In this document: in pieces, positions 28,100-36,743 of the stretch
Numbering within the stretch: position 1 is the first letter of the stretch
Layout of the letters: every line of letters begins with the position of its first letter
Assembly: GCA_018004935.1 (NCBI GenBank)
Contig: JAGNBF010000010.1
Location: forward strand, 12,653 to 76,652
Direction of reading: 5' to 3'
Origin: Chloroflexota bacterium
GTDB lineage: Bacteria > Chloroflexota > Anaerolineae > Promineifilales > Promineifilaceae
Length of the DNA stretch: 64,000 bases
Notes under the pieces: model-generated
The model's input: only the letters and a program-made list of their open reading frames with translations
Databases searched by the model: none
Told to the model about the DNA's origin: nothing
Translations under genes and position numbers: made by a program

Positions 28100-28338
28100 A
28101 GGCGTATGCTACTGAGTGTGTTGCGTAATTTTCGACCTGACGATTCAGGTGTTACAACTTAGTAATTGTCCAAGAATAACTTCCCGTTTTGCTGTGGCCC
28201 GTCTCCTGACCGCGCCACCCAAGTTATTTTTAGACGCTCACTTTGAGAAGGTGAACCCGCTGACGCGCACCCCCAGCCCTTTCCCGCTTCGGGAGAGGGG
28301 CAGGGAGAGGGTCTGTATCATTACAAAGCGTCCGTTTA
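28100..28338. repeat. Intergenic family C and Chloroflexota-like GC hairpin
   Basis: Inverted family C (GCTGTGGCCCGTCTCCTGAC) is at about 28193-28214, followed by CTTTCCCGCTTCGGGAGAGG, which is related to the piece at 32215-32240. The rest is unremarkable. Confidence 0.55.
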
Positions 28339-30003
28339 TTAGGGCCAGATTATCTCTAGCCATTCACGAACTTCAATCGGATGAAGAAATTGTCCCAGGT
28401 AATGGTCTCCCAGCCAAAGCTCAAAATGGAGATGAACATCACCATCGGGGTTTTCTTGGGTTATTGGGGAACCGGAGTTTCCCACATTGCCTAATCGTTG
28501 CCCGACGGTGACGCGTGTCCCGACTTCTATACCGGGGGCAATAGCGCTGAGGTGGGCATAATGGGCTACCCAGCCATTATCCAGTTGTAGCCAGATCTGG
28601 CGGCCGCGATAAAAATCTAAAACCTCAGGGGAGGTGAATCCTTCGGCCAGGACGGTTTCATGCATTTGCCCAAAGAGCCAGGCTGTGGGAGTAATGTAAC
28701 TGGTATCGGCGCGGATAATAACCCCGGCGGCCACAGCTTGAACAGGGGTACCAATGGTTTTGTAGAAATCCATACCCTCATGGACACCCAGACGGTAATG
28801 GCGGGGCGCGCCAGGCAACTGAAACTCCCGCAAGGCTACACTGGTATCCACGATGGGGCGTAATAGCCCCTCTAAAGTTGCCAGGGTGAGCGGATCATGG
28901 GGTTGGCCTGAGGCCAATAACACCCCCCCGGTGATGGTCGCTAATTGTTCGGGCCGCTCTACGAAGTAGAGTGCATCCCGTCCGGCCAGGATGAGGCGGG
29001 TGTCATCGGCCCAGAAGGTACTGATCGGCTCGGTGAAGGTCCAGTCACGAATGAACTTGCCGCTGGCGGCGGTGAAGGCTTGCAGGTGAGAGCCAGCCTG
29101 GTCCAGGATGTAGAGGGTGGTAGGGGTGGCGAGAATAGATCGCGGCCGCGTTAATACCCCTGACAATGTCCATTCTACCTGTGTGCGCAAAGCCGCTTCC
29201 ACTTTAACGACTTGCCCCATTTCCGCACCTGCCTGGGTCAGCACATAGGCAAAACCCCCCTGCACACTCAGATCAACCTCGCGACCATCCCCCGATAACC
29301 AGGCATAAATATCCCCATCATCAGTGTAAGCCTGAACGAATTTGTAGCTGGTTTCCAGAAGAAAACGGGTGTCCGTATCCGCACTCAGGGCTACATAATA
29401 TTGTGAAGAAACATCCCGCACTCGCCGGTCGTACCGATCTAGTTGCCATAAATTGGTAACGGTATTGTAGTTGTACACATCCCCCGCCCGATCCAGCACA
29501 TAGAGCATTTCCCCGGCACTGTCCAGATCGAATGGCTCCAGAACAGGCACAGCATCTATGATGGCTCCAGCCTGGAGAATGACCTGGGGGGGAGTGGGGT
29601 GAAGGAGATCGAGGCGTAGGACGCGGCCGCTGTCTAACAGATAAGCCGTATCACCAATAACTTCCAGCGTACGTGGGTGGACGAAGTTGCCCGGTTCATA
29701 TTGCCACAAACCAGTATTGTCTAGCCCCATTTGCTGGGTGCGGGCCGTGAGTCTATCTTTGGCGGCTGTTGCCGGGCTGGTGGGGGTTGGCGATGGTTCA
29801 ACCACTGAAACTGTAGCGACAGGTAAAGTGGCTGTTTGTGTCGGGGGGATGGTGGGGGTGGCTGGTGCCGGGATGGCTGTGGTGGGGGCCGTAGCGATAG
29901 GTGAAGGGGTAGAAGCGGTGGGCACGCGGCCGCAGGCAACAAGACTCAATAAAAAAAAGGTAACTATACACGTCAGAAACCAGGTTTTTCTCTTATAGGG
30001 CAT
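28339..30003 (-). CDS. M23-family peptidase lipoprotein with beta-propeller-like middle
   Basis: 554 residues from ATG 30003. Lipoprotein signal LSLVAC with C24, then a Pro/Thr/Ala-rich linker, a central beta-repeat region (NPVLEPFDLDSAGEMLYVLD type), and a C-terminal M23 domain with the metal motif HEGMDF and the catalytic HLHFE. It likely cleaves peptidoglycan peptides or binds the wall. The start codon and first about 14 residues lie inside an M2 element (29960-30053). Removing element plus one duplication (102 bases, in frame) restores a GTG-started signal peptide at 30096 preceded by AGAGGTGG. Either start is possible today. Confidence 0.8.
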   Translation of the reverse strand: MPYKRKTWFLTCIVTFFLLSLVACGRVPTASTPSPIATAPTTAIPAPATPTIPPTQTATLPVATVSVVEPSPTPTSPATAAKDRLTARTQQMGLDNTGLWQYEPGNFVHPRTLEVIGDTAYLLDSGRVLRLDLLHPTPPQVILQAGAIIDAVPVLEPFDLDSAGEMLYVLDRAGDVYNYNTVTNLWQLDRYDRRVRDVSSQYYVALSADTDTRFLLETSYKFVQAYTDDGDIYAWLSGDGREVDLSVQGGFAYVLTQAGAEMGQVVKVEAALRTQVEWTLSGVLTRPRSILATPTTLYILDQAGSHLQAFTAASGKFIRDWTFTEPISTFWADDTRLILAGRDALYFVERPEQLATITGGVLLASGQPHDPLTLATLEGLLRPIVDTSVALREFQLPGAPRHYRLGVHEGMDFYKTIGTPVQAVAAGVIIRADTSYITPTAWLFGQMHETVLAEGFTSPEVLDFYRGRQIWLQLDNGWVAHYAHLSAIAPGIEVGTRVTVGQRLGNVGNSGSPITQENPDGDVHLHFELWLGDHYLGQFLHPIEVREWLEIIWP

Positions 30004-30053
30004 GAGTGGGTCTACGCAAAAACCCGGTTTCTCCAGCGAGGCTGTATAGTTAC
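29960..30053. mobile_element. M2 element inserted in frame into the lipoprotein signal peptide
   Basis: Termini GTAACTATACA and TGTATAGTTAC; exact 8-base flanks AAAAAAAG at 29952-29959 and 30054-30061. The interior hairpin pairs AGAAACCAGGTTTTT with AAAAACCCGGTTTCT. Element plus duplication is 102 bases with no stop in the gene's frame. Confidence 0.88.
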
Positions 30054-30277
30054 AAAAAAAGAAACACCACTTTTTCCAATGTATCTGCGCCAGCACATAC
30101 CACCTCTACCAGTCAGATTTTTGGGTTCTGCTGTTTTGGTCGGGAAAATGGACTGGTGTCGCGACTGTAACCAGCCAATTCTGGCTTTCATGAGCCAGTA
30201 TTGGTTTTCCCCTAGAGCAAACCTGGGGCAAGTCTAACACGAACTGCCCTGGAAATGAAAATGCCCGCTTATATCTA

Positions 30278-30379
30278 TGAGTCTACTGCAAAAAGCCCGG
30301 TTTCTGACTAATCTAACCGTCGCTTCCAGAGAGAAAGAAACCGGGTTTTTAACTGCTTTGACCTTTTTTCAGTGGAGTC
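30278..30379. mobile_element. M3 102-bp element with 5-bp target duplication ATCTA
   Basis: Ends TGAGTCTACTG and CAGTGGAGTC. Exact flanks ATCTA lie at 30273-30277 and 30380-30384. The interior AAGCCCGGTTTCT pairs with AGAAACCGGGTTTTT, a terminator-like hairpin. Confidence 0.88.
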
Positions 30380-30479
30380 ATCTATAGTTACCCTGGTTAT
30401 AAAGTAACATTTTGTTTGCGACCACAGCCTGCGTAAGTTGAGGCTCAAGGCCCATCCCCTGCCTTTCCCAGAGGAAAAG

Positions 30480-30715
30480 TAAGACCACCAGCGCGGTTTG
30501 GGGGGCAATGGCGAAAAACACCGCCACAAACAAGAGATGGAGAAGGTGTCCCTCCCCTCGGCGCGGTTTGGGGGCAATGGCGAAAAACACCGCCACAAAC
30601 AAGAGATGGAGAAGGTGTCCCTCCCCTCGGCGCGGTTTGGGGGGCGTCCGCCCCCCAAACCGCGCCGGAAAAAGTTCCCCGCCCCTGGGGGCGGGGTTAG
30701 GGGTGGGGGAAATAC
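30480..30715. repeat. Family E hairpin with a 69-base tandem duplication
   Basis: Two adjacent 69-base copies (about 30492-30560 and 30561-30628) contain ATGGCGAAAAACACCGCC and AGATGGAGAAGGTGTCCC. They are followed by the full hairpin at 30629-30666 (18-base arms GGCGCGGTTTGGGGGGCG, loop TC) and the conserved tail CCCCGCCCCTGGGGGCGGGG. In each duplicate the left arm is present but the right arm is replaced. Confidence 0.75.
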
Positions 30716-30761
30716 CCAACACACAAACACATCTCCTTACTCAAACTTTAGAAAACCCATG

Positions 30762-32054
30762 TTACATATGTTTGGCGCGATGCATTTCCCGTTCCAGGCG
30801 TTCTTTGTAAGGGAAAAAGTCCACTTCAATCGTATGCCGCCGAGAAGTGATATATCGCTTACGCATCGCGATTTGAGTGCGATCAATATCCCGCCATAAA
30901 GTATCCTTATCTGGCAAAACCAAAGTCCCCTTCAACAAACCGGCTATCCATTGCGCCTGTAACTCTGCCAGAGGCATAATCGCCCCCAACGGCTGAATGA
31001 AGCCGAGAAAATACAGCCCTGGTAACTCCGGTGGCACTACATGCAAATACAGGTTCATCACATTGGCCTGCACCTGATACACCTCAGGGGACAAAAAAGG
31101 GAAGTTGATTTTGTAGCCAGTAGCATAAATAATGGCATCCAGTTGTTCTTCACTCCCATCGGTAAAACGCACCCGATTACCCATCAATCGGTCAATATTG
31201 GGTTTCATCGTGACCAGTCCGGCTTTGACTTTGTGGAGTAAATCTTGAGAGACTGTAGGGTGCTCCGCCAGGATAGGGTTGGGGGGTAAGGGCACACCAT
31301 AACGACGCTGATCGCCACGTACCCAGTAAAGTAAATAGTAGTAGAGCAGTTGTTGCAGGCGGAGGGGCAGGCGGGAGAAGGCAGAACTGGTGTAATGGTC
31401 GAGCGGCCGCCCCAGGGCATACTTGGGGATGATGTGGGCACTGCGCCGGGTGGAGAGAAATGTTTTGGCGGCGTTGCGCCCCATTTCACAAGCCAGATCC
31501 ACGCCGGAGTTGCCGATACCCACAACCAGTACACGTTGGTCTTTGAAGGGATCAGGCACTTTATAATCGTGGGCGTGCATGATCAGGCCATGAAATTCGC
31601 CGGGAAAATCAGGCCAGCGGGGATGCCAATGATGACCGCTGGCAACGATAACGGCCCGGTAGGCACGTATTTCGCCATTATCGAGGGTGACTTCCCAGCG
31701 GCCGCGGCCCGCCGGGCATACCTGTTTCACACCGGTACGGAAGGTTATGGTGTTCCGTAAGCCGAAGTGGTCCACATAATTTTCAAAGTAGGCCAAAATT
31801 TGGGAGTGGTGAGCAAAGTCAGGGTAATCTGTGGGCATGGGAAAATCAGAGTAGGCCATGCGCTGTTTGCTGGTATTGATCATGAGTGACTGATAGGCTG
31901 AAGACATGCCGTTGTCATTCAGGTAACGCCAGTTACCTCCTATGCCTGACCCTTTTTCAAAGCAATCATAGGGAATGCCCTGTTCATGTAATATCTTTGC
32001 CGCCACAATCCCGGATGACCCCGCGCCGATGATGCATACTTTATCTATGGACAT
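30762..32054 (-). CDS. Flavin-containing monooxygenase-like oxidoreductase
   Basis: 430 residues. FAD-binding GAGSSGIVAAK (10-20) and NADPH-binding VGIGNSGVDLACE are both present. Between them is a FPGEFHGLIMHAHDYK segment close to the FMO fingerprint F-x-G-x-x-x-H-x-x-x-Y/F. A C-terminal ATGYKINFPF motif is also typical. It probably oxygenates a soft nucleophile or small ketone; the substrate is not known. An ACGGAG site precedes the start. It is followed on the same strand by repeats, not by a partner gene. Confidence 0.85.
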   Translation of the reverse strand: MSIDKVCIIGAGSSGIVAAKILHEQGIPYDCFEKGSGIGGNWRYLNDNGMSSAYQSLMINTSKQRMAYSDFPMPTDYPDFAHHSQILAYFENYVDHFGLRNTITFRTGVKQVCPAGRGRWEVTLDNGEIRAYRAVIVASGHHWHPRWPDFPGEFHGLIMHAHDYKVPDPFKDQRVLVVGIGNSGVDLACEMGRNAAKTFLSTRRSAHIIPKYALGRPLDHYTSSAFSRLPLRLQQLLYYYLLYWVRGDQRRYGVPLPPNPILAEHPTVSQDLLHKVKAGLVTMKPNIDRLMGNRVRFTDGSEEQLDAIIYATGYKINFPFLSPEVYQVQANVMNLYLHVVPPELPGLYFLGFIQPLGAIMPLAELQAQWIAGLLKGTLVLPDKDTLWRDIDRTQIAMRKRYITSRRHTIEVDFFPYKERLEREMHRAKHM

Positions 32055-32342
32055 GTTGCTACTCCGTAAGTTTGTGGCGTTGGTAAAGTAAGGAATGGGA
32101 ATTAAATAACCTGCTCACTCAAAGGGGCGCGGTCAGGAAACCGGCCACAGTAAATGGTCAAGCGCAACTATACAACCCCTCACCCTAACCCTCTCCCCCA
32201 GGAAGAGGGAACCAACTCCCCTCTCCCGAAGCGGGAGAGGAGCCGGGGGTGAGGGGTAGCTGTTCCGGTGATCGCCACAGTCAGAGTACCTGTATAGTTA
32301 CGTTCAATCTATTTAATTATTGATCCTGAGTGTACCAATACC
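32055..32342. repeat. Family C block and M2-type composite element
   Basis: Family C (GGGGCGCGGTCAGGAAACCG) is at about 32124-32153. The element at 32164-32301 begins GCAACTATACA and ends TGTATAGTTAC. It encloses CCCTCACCCTAACCCTCTCC and its reverse complement. Flanks GGTCAAGC and GTTCAATC agree at 6 of 8 positions. Confidence 0.65.
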
Positions 32343-33182
32343 TTATTGCTCAAACCCCCGATACGCCGGGGGTGCGTTGTTGTGGTCGTCAATTTCCCAG
32401 TTTTTACGCCAGAGAGAATAGGCCCCATCTACCTTGACGGTTTCGCCGGTGATGTACGCGGCCGCGGGCGAGAGCAAAAAGGTTACTGCGGCCGCGCACT
32501 CTGCCTCGGTACCCATTCGTTTCAGGGGGATATCCTGCTTCATCGCCAGAATAAACGGTAACATCTCTTCCCCATACTGCAAAATGCCGTTGCCTTCAAT
32601 AAGGCCGGGGGCAACCGCATTCACCCGCACCCCGGAGCGTGCCCACTCTACGGCCAACGTTTTGGTCAGGTTTTCCACCCCGGCCCGGGCCGCGCCTGTG
32701 TGGGCCATACCGGGAAACCCCCGCCACATATCGGCGATGATGTTGATAATTGCGCCCCCGTGTTGACCCAAATAACGATTATACGCTTCGCGGCACATCA
32801 TAAATGTGCCCGTCAGATTTGTCTCAATCACTGCCTGCCACCCTTTGGTGGAGATGGCCTCGGCGGGACTCATAAACTGGCCCCCGGCATTATTCACCAG
32901 AGCATCTATTTTGCCATACTGGCCTAAAACGGTGTCAAAAAGGGCACTAATCTCTTCTTCTTTGCGGATGTTGCACAGATGAATGGAGGCGGAACCGTGC
33001 GCGGCCGCGATCTCAGCCCGTGTTACCTCTAGCCGCTCTAACTTCCGGGCCGCCAGCACCACCTGTGCCCCCAAAGCCGCCAACTCGTGAGCAATCGCCC
33101 GGCCAATGCCCGAACCCCCACCTGTTACCACCACTACCTGCCCGGCAAACAAATCCGGCCGAAAAATAGATTGGTACACCAT
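32343..33182 (-). CDS. SDR-family oxidoreductase, 2,4-dienoyl-CoA reductase-like
   Basis: 279 residues. Rossmann motif TGGGSGIG (20-27) and NNAG (97-100). The usual Y-x-x-x-K is replaced by MAHTGAARAGVENLTKTLA: His161 and Arg166 stand where Tyr and Lys are expected. The Ser of the triad is also missing in INIIADMW. This pattern recalls the dienoyl-CoA reductase branch, which uses a rearranged active site. The ribosome site AGGAG, 6 bases before the ATG, is part of a family A repeat unit. Confidence 0.8.
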   Translation of the reverse strand: MVYQSIFRPDLFAGQVVVVTGGGSGIGRAIAHELAALGAQVVLAARKLERLEVTRAEIAAAHGSASIHLCNIRKEEEISALFDTVLGQYGKIDALVNNAGGQFMSPAEAISTKGWQAVIETNLTGTFMMCREAYNRYLGQHGGAIINIIADMWRGFPGMAHTGAARAGVENLTKTLAVEWARSGVRVNAVAPGLIEGNGILQYGEEMLPFILAMKQDIPLKRMGTEAECAAAVTFLLSPAAAYITGETVKVDGAYSLWRKNWEIDDHNNAPPAYRGFEQ

Positions 33183-33450
33183 AAACTCTCCTACGAAAAT
33201 GTAGGGCGATTTTTTAAATCGCCCAGTGGACGATTTAAAAAATCGTCCTACAAATTTTCATTCCACCTGGTGAGCACCCCGCTCATGGGGAACTCCTACG
33301 AAAATAGCCACGGATACTGGAAACACGGATAGGAAAGAACACGGATAAGAATGAAAAGTTGTGGCGTTATTTTCATCCCTCTTGGTGCACCGTAGGCCCA
33401 TGGGGAACTCCTACGAAAATGTAGGGCGATTTGGCAAATCGCCCGGACGA
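33183..33450. repeat. Family A repeat units upstream of the SDR gene
   Basis: Two family A units (about 33190-33255 and 33410-33450) are joined by ATAGCCACGGATACTGG and AACACGGATAGG. The same linker occurs at 53445-53480. The unit's CTCCTACGAAAAT, read on the minus strand, gives the SDR gene its AGGAG site. Confidence 0.8.
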
Positions 33451-33459
33451 TTTACCAAA

Positions 33460-33614
33460 GGATGTGTTTCAAATGAGTTGAATAATTAATTGTTGAACAG
33501 TTGAATGGTTGAATGGTTAATGAAGCGGTAGACGCTTCCCTCGTTAATCATTCAACAATTCACCAATTCACCGATTCATTATTTTCTTCCTCTCAACCGA
33601 AATGAAACACACCC
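33460..33614. mobile_element. M4 foldback element with exact 9-bp duplication TTTACCAAA
   Basis: Ends GGATGTGTTTCA and TGAAACACACCC. Direct repeats TTTACCAAA lie at 33451-33459 and 33615-33623. The target is the GGACGATTTACCAAATCGTCC hairpin of a family A repeat, so the insertion is nested, as at 2057. Confidence 0.85.
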
Positions 33615-33669
33615 TTTACCAAATTGTCCTAGAGATTTTCATTTCAACGTATCCCGCATGACCCCCTCC

Positions 33670-34137
33670 CTATCGCATCTTCTTACATTCCATGTTGGCA
33701 TGTATATTCAAGTAACGTAACCAGGCTTTAACACTCAGATCGCCATACATATTGTGTAAAACCTTCCGTTCCGCGACGTTCGCCTTATCCAGATCCCGTA
33801 CTAACGACACCGTCGTGGCGCGTGTCTGCGCAAACTGTTGGCGCAAAGTAACCCAATCCGTTTCCCGAGCGGGGCGATACCCGTTATATTCATCCTGCAC
33901 AAACGCCTGCCCCAAAGCCACCCGCAAACGACTCTGTCCCCATCGTTCAATACCAATGATATGGTTCAATACTTGCCGATTCCGGGTATTATCGGGCAAT
34001 TTTGCCAGTTGTTGCTCTAAGGATGCCCCACTTTGAGCTAATGTTTGTCCCATCTGGCTTACAGTACGCCGCCGTACCGGCCATTCCAAAAACAAAAACC
34101 CTGCTATACCCATATTGGTTATCCTTTTCTGTTTCAT
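33670..34137 (-). CDS. DinB-superfamily-like protein
   Basis: 155 residues, predicted four-helix bundle. NHIIGIERWGQSRL with H59, and RYLNIHANMECKK with H146, fit the metal-binding His positions of DinB/YfiT-like proteins. The middle has DEYNGYRPARETDWVTLRQQ, also usual in this group. Members often act on thiols such as bacillithiol or mycothiol, but no such link is visible here. An ATG eight codons in is a possible start. No GCGGCCGC octamer. Confidence 0.6.
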   Translation of the reverse strand: MKQKRITNMGIAGFLFLEWPVRRRTVSQMGQTLAQSGASLEQQLAKLPDNTRNRQVLNHIIGIERWGQSRLRVALGQAFVQDEYNGYRPARETDWVTLRQQFAQTRATTVSLVRDLDKANVAERKVLHNMYGDLSVKAWLRYLNIHANMECKKMR

Positions 34138-34283
34138 GATTATTATGGTACCACCAGTGGATTATTCTCAATTCTAAGCAAACAGACAAACCATCCGTTA
34201 ATCAAGATTTTACTATTCCCCTATTGCCCGCATAAACCCTGTTCCCTATAATCCGCCTGGAATTACAACTGAGGGGGACACCC

Positions 34284-36233
34284 ATGGCATTCATCACTGG
34301 TGAACAAGTTGGCCCATACACTATCGAAGCCGAACTGGGACAGGGGGGGATGGCATCCGTTTTTAAAGCCCATCATTCCGGTCTGGATCGTTATGTGGCG
34401 ATCAAAGTTATGCACTCAATGTTTAAGAGTGATGATTCCTTTGTCCGTCGTTTTCAACGGGAAGCCCGAGTGGTGGCTAAGTTGGAACACCCGCATATTA
34501 TTCCGGTATATGATTACGCAGAACACCGGGGGCATCCCTATCTGGTCATGCGGTATGTGGAAGGAATTACCCTGAAAGAGCGACTGCGCGAAGGTATGCT
34601 CTCCCGCAATGAGATGGTGCGCCTGGTAACTGCCATTGCTGATGGCCTGGATTATGCTCACGGCCAGGGTGTTCTGCACCGCGATGTTAAACCCTCAAAT
34701 ATTATGCTTACCAAAGGTGGGGGCATTTTTATTACCGATTTTGGCCTGGCGCGTATTTTGCAGGCAGGTGAGTCCACAATGTCGCAGGGGATGATGATGG
34801 GCACACCCCAGTACATCCCCCCGGAGCAGGCTCGCGGATTGGCGGAACTGGATCACCGGGCCGATTTGTACTCTTTAGGGGTCATCCTGTATGAGATGAC
34901 GGTAGGGCGAGTTCCATTTGATGCGCCGACTACCTATACTATTATTCATGATCAGATCTTTACCCCACCTCCCAAACCCCGAGATTTGAATGGACAATTA
35001 TCGCCAGAATTAGAAGCGGTTCTGCTTCAGGCATTGGCGAAAGAACCAGAAGCCCGTTTTGCCAGTGCCGGGGAGATGGTGACGGCTTTTGTGGCGGCGC
35101 TTCTGGCGTTGCCGGGGGAAGTGGCACAGGCCGGAACCTTGCTTTTGCCCGATATTACCCCGGTCGCCCAGACGAAATACACTCCGGCCAGCGCCACACG
35201 CCTGCATTTGCCGATAACGCCCACGCCCACGCCGGTTGCCCCCACAGCGCTTTCTCCCTTACCCCCTACCCTGGTCGAACCAGCTGTTACCCAACTCGCG
35301 GCCGCATCTACCCCTTCTCCTGTTACTCCTCGTCGTTTCCCTGTTCCTTTAATTATCGTCGGATTAGTTGGGTTACTCCTCGTGGCGACGGCCATCATTC
35401 TGGTCATGGGGGCACGGAATCGCCAGATTCAGGCTGATTTACGGCGGGCCACAGCCACCGCGGCCGCACAAATCAGTCTCAATGCAACAGCCACCGCGGC
35501 CGCGATCCCTACCTTACCCCCCACCCTCCTACCCCCCCGACCTGACAATCAGGGGGCGCCAGGTCAGCAACCTTTGCCCGGCCCCTTCGGCCCAGACATG
35601 GCTTTACCCGCTCTGGAGAGCGCACGCCCAATAGCCGAACTGGAACCTCTGCTGGCGGCGAATCCGGGAAATCGCGGGTTACAGTTGGAGCTTGCGGCCG
35701 CGTATTTCCGTGATGAACAATACGAAAAAGGGTTGCAACTCCTGCAACCACTTGGTGGGGAAATTGACTCGCCCCTACCCTATATAGGTTTGGCCGAAGC
35801 CCTGCTAAACCAACGACGAGATAACCTGGCCATCGGCATTCTTCAGACCGGTCGAGAAAAGTTCCCTGAAGATACAGGCCTGCTCAGCCTGACCATGTTC
35901 CTGTTCATCATCAATGAGTACCCCCGCCCTCTTGTCACCGACCTGATCACTGACATCCGTGAGGTGGCCCCCACCGCTCCGGTCCGCGCCTTGGGCGATG
36001 CGTATGAACAATCTATTGAGGTTGACTGGATGACAGCCAGTTATACCTTGGGCGATGGTTTACTCCAGGCCACCGGAACCGATCGTTACTACCTTTCCTT
36101 TATGTTAGCACTTGTTTATACGGAGCTAGATGACATACCCGCGGCCCGTCAGGCTTATCTGGATGCCCGTTCTGTTACTCCCTTCTGGCTCAACATGCGT
36201 ATTGATGAAGCCTTAATCGCCTTACCGGAGTAA
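34284..36233 (+). CDS. Transmembrane Ser/Thr protein kinase with TPR-like tail
   Basis: 649 residues. Kinase domain: GQGGMASVF loop (19-27), K41, HRDVKPSN with D134, DFG at 152-154, GTPQYIPPEQ. A Pro/Thr linker precedes one membrane helix (about 353-376). The outside part has Ala/Thr repeats, then a helical TPR-like region (about 450-649) with paired ELAAAYFRDEQYEKGLQLL and LIGLAEALLNQRRDNLAIG-type hairpins. Probably a PknB-type sensor whose extracytoplasmic TPR region binds a partner. GAGGGGG precedes the ATG. An M1 element sits exactly at the stop codon. Confidence 0.88.
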   Translation: MAFITGEQVGPYTIEAELGQGGMASVFKAHHSGLDRYVAIKVMHSMFKSDDSFVRRFQREARVVAKLEHPHIIPVYDYAEHRGHPYLVMRYVEGITLKERLREGMLSRNEMVRLVTAIADGLDYAHGQGVLHRDVKPSNIMLTKGGGIFITDFGLARILQAGESTMSQGMMMGTPQYIPPEQARGLAELDHRADLYSLGVILYEMTVGRVPFDAPTTYTIIHDQIFTPPPKPRDLNGQLSPELEAVLLQALAKEPEARFASAGEMVTAFVAALLALPGEVAQAGTLLLPDITPVAQTKYTPASATRLHLPITPTPTPVAPTALSPLPPTLVEPAVTQLAAASTPSPVTPRRFPVPLIIVGLVGLLLVATAIILVMGARNRQIQADLRRATATAAAQISLNATATAAAIPTLPPTLLPPRPDNQGAPGQQPLPGPFGPDMALPALESARPIAELEPLLAANPGNRGLQLELAAAYFRDEQYEKGLQLLQPLGGEIDSPLPYIGLAEALLNQRRDNLAIGILQTGREKFPEDTGLLSLTMFLFIINEYPRPLVTDLITDIREVAPTAPVRALGDAYEQSIEVDWMTASYTLGDGLLQATGTDRYYLSFMLALVYTELDDIPAARQAYLDARSVTPFWLNMRIDEALIALPE

Positions 36234-36234
36234 C

Positions 36235-36390
36235 GTAACCGTTCCATTGTGTCAATTCATCCGCCAGCCTGCCCGGTCGTAAAATGACCGGGTTATCGTG
36301 ACAAAGATTGTTGGCCTGGCGTTTTAGCCCGTAGGGCTTCGTCTATTTAGCCTGGCGGTCCAACCGCCGGGCGGGGTAACTGAACGCTTG
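36235..36390. mobile_element. M1 element with exact 9-bp duplication spanning the kinase stop codon
   Basis: Ends GTAACCGTTCC and CTGAACGCTTG. Direct repeats CGGAGTAAC lie at 36226-36234 and 36391-36399. The duplication contains the kinase's last codon and TAA, so the gene was left intact. Confidence 0.9.
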
Positions 36391-36743
36391 CGGAGTAACT
36401 CCAGTTGCGGTATTCTCCGACTTTCATACGTTAATATGACTAAATCTCTATACCCCGTTCAGGAGTAGACGTGATATACATAGGACTGTTGTACTGTCAT
36501 GTTAGATTTGCGGTTCTCGGCGTGTGCCAGGGTAAAAATGGATAACCATGTGCCTGCACGCCCCCTTTAATGGTAATTATTCGTCTATCCATTTGCTCCT
36601 TGCATCAACGTTAGGCTTGCCTCGACCTTCTCCCCTTTATCATGGGCTTTGTATTGGATTCTCTTTCTATTGCCTGAAGCAAGAAATGACGGGAAAGGTT
36701 GCTTGCTTTTTGCTTGCGTTTTAACCATCAATTAGGAGGTTCC
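36391..36743 (+). promoter_or_regulatory. Long leader region before the giant secreted protein
   Basis: About 340 bases with no repeat family. It contains a two-tier hairpin (GGCGTG at 36519-36524 pairs with CACGCC at 36557-36562, with an inner ATGG/CCAT) and a run CTTGCTTTTTGCTTGCG. AGGAGG stands 6 bases before the ATG at 36744 and fixes that start over 36699. It may be a structured 5' leader; no known riboswitch recognised. Confidence 0.35.
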
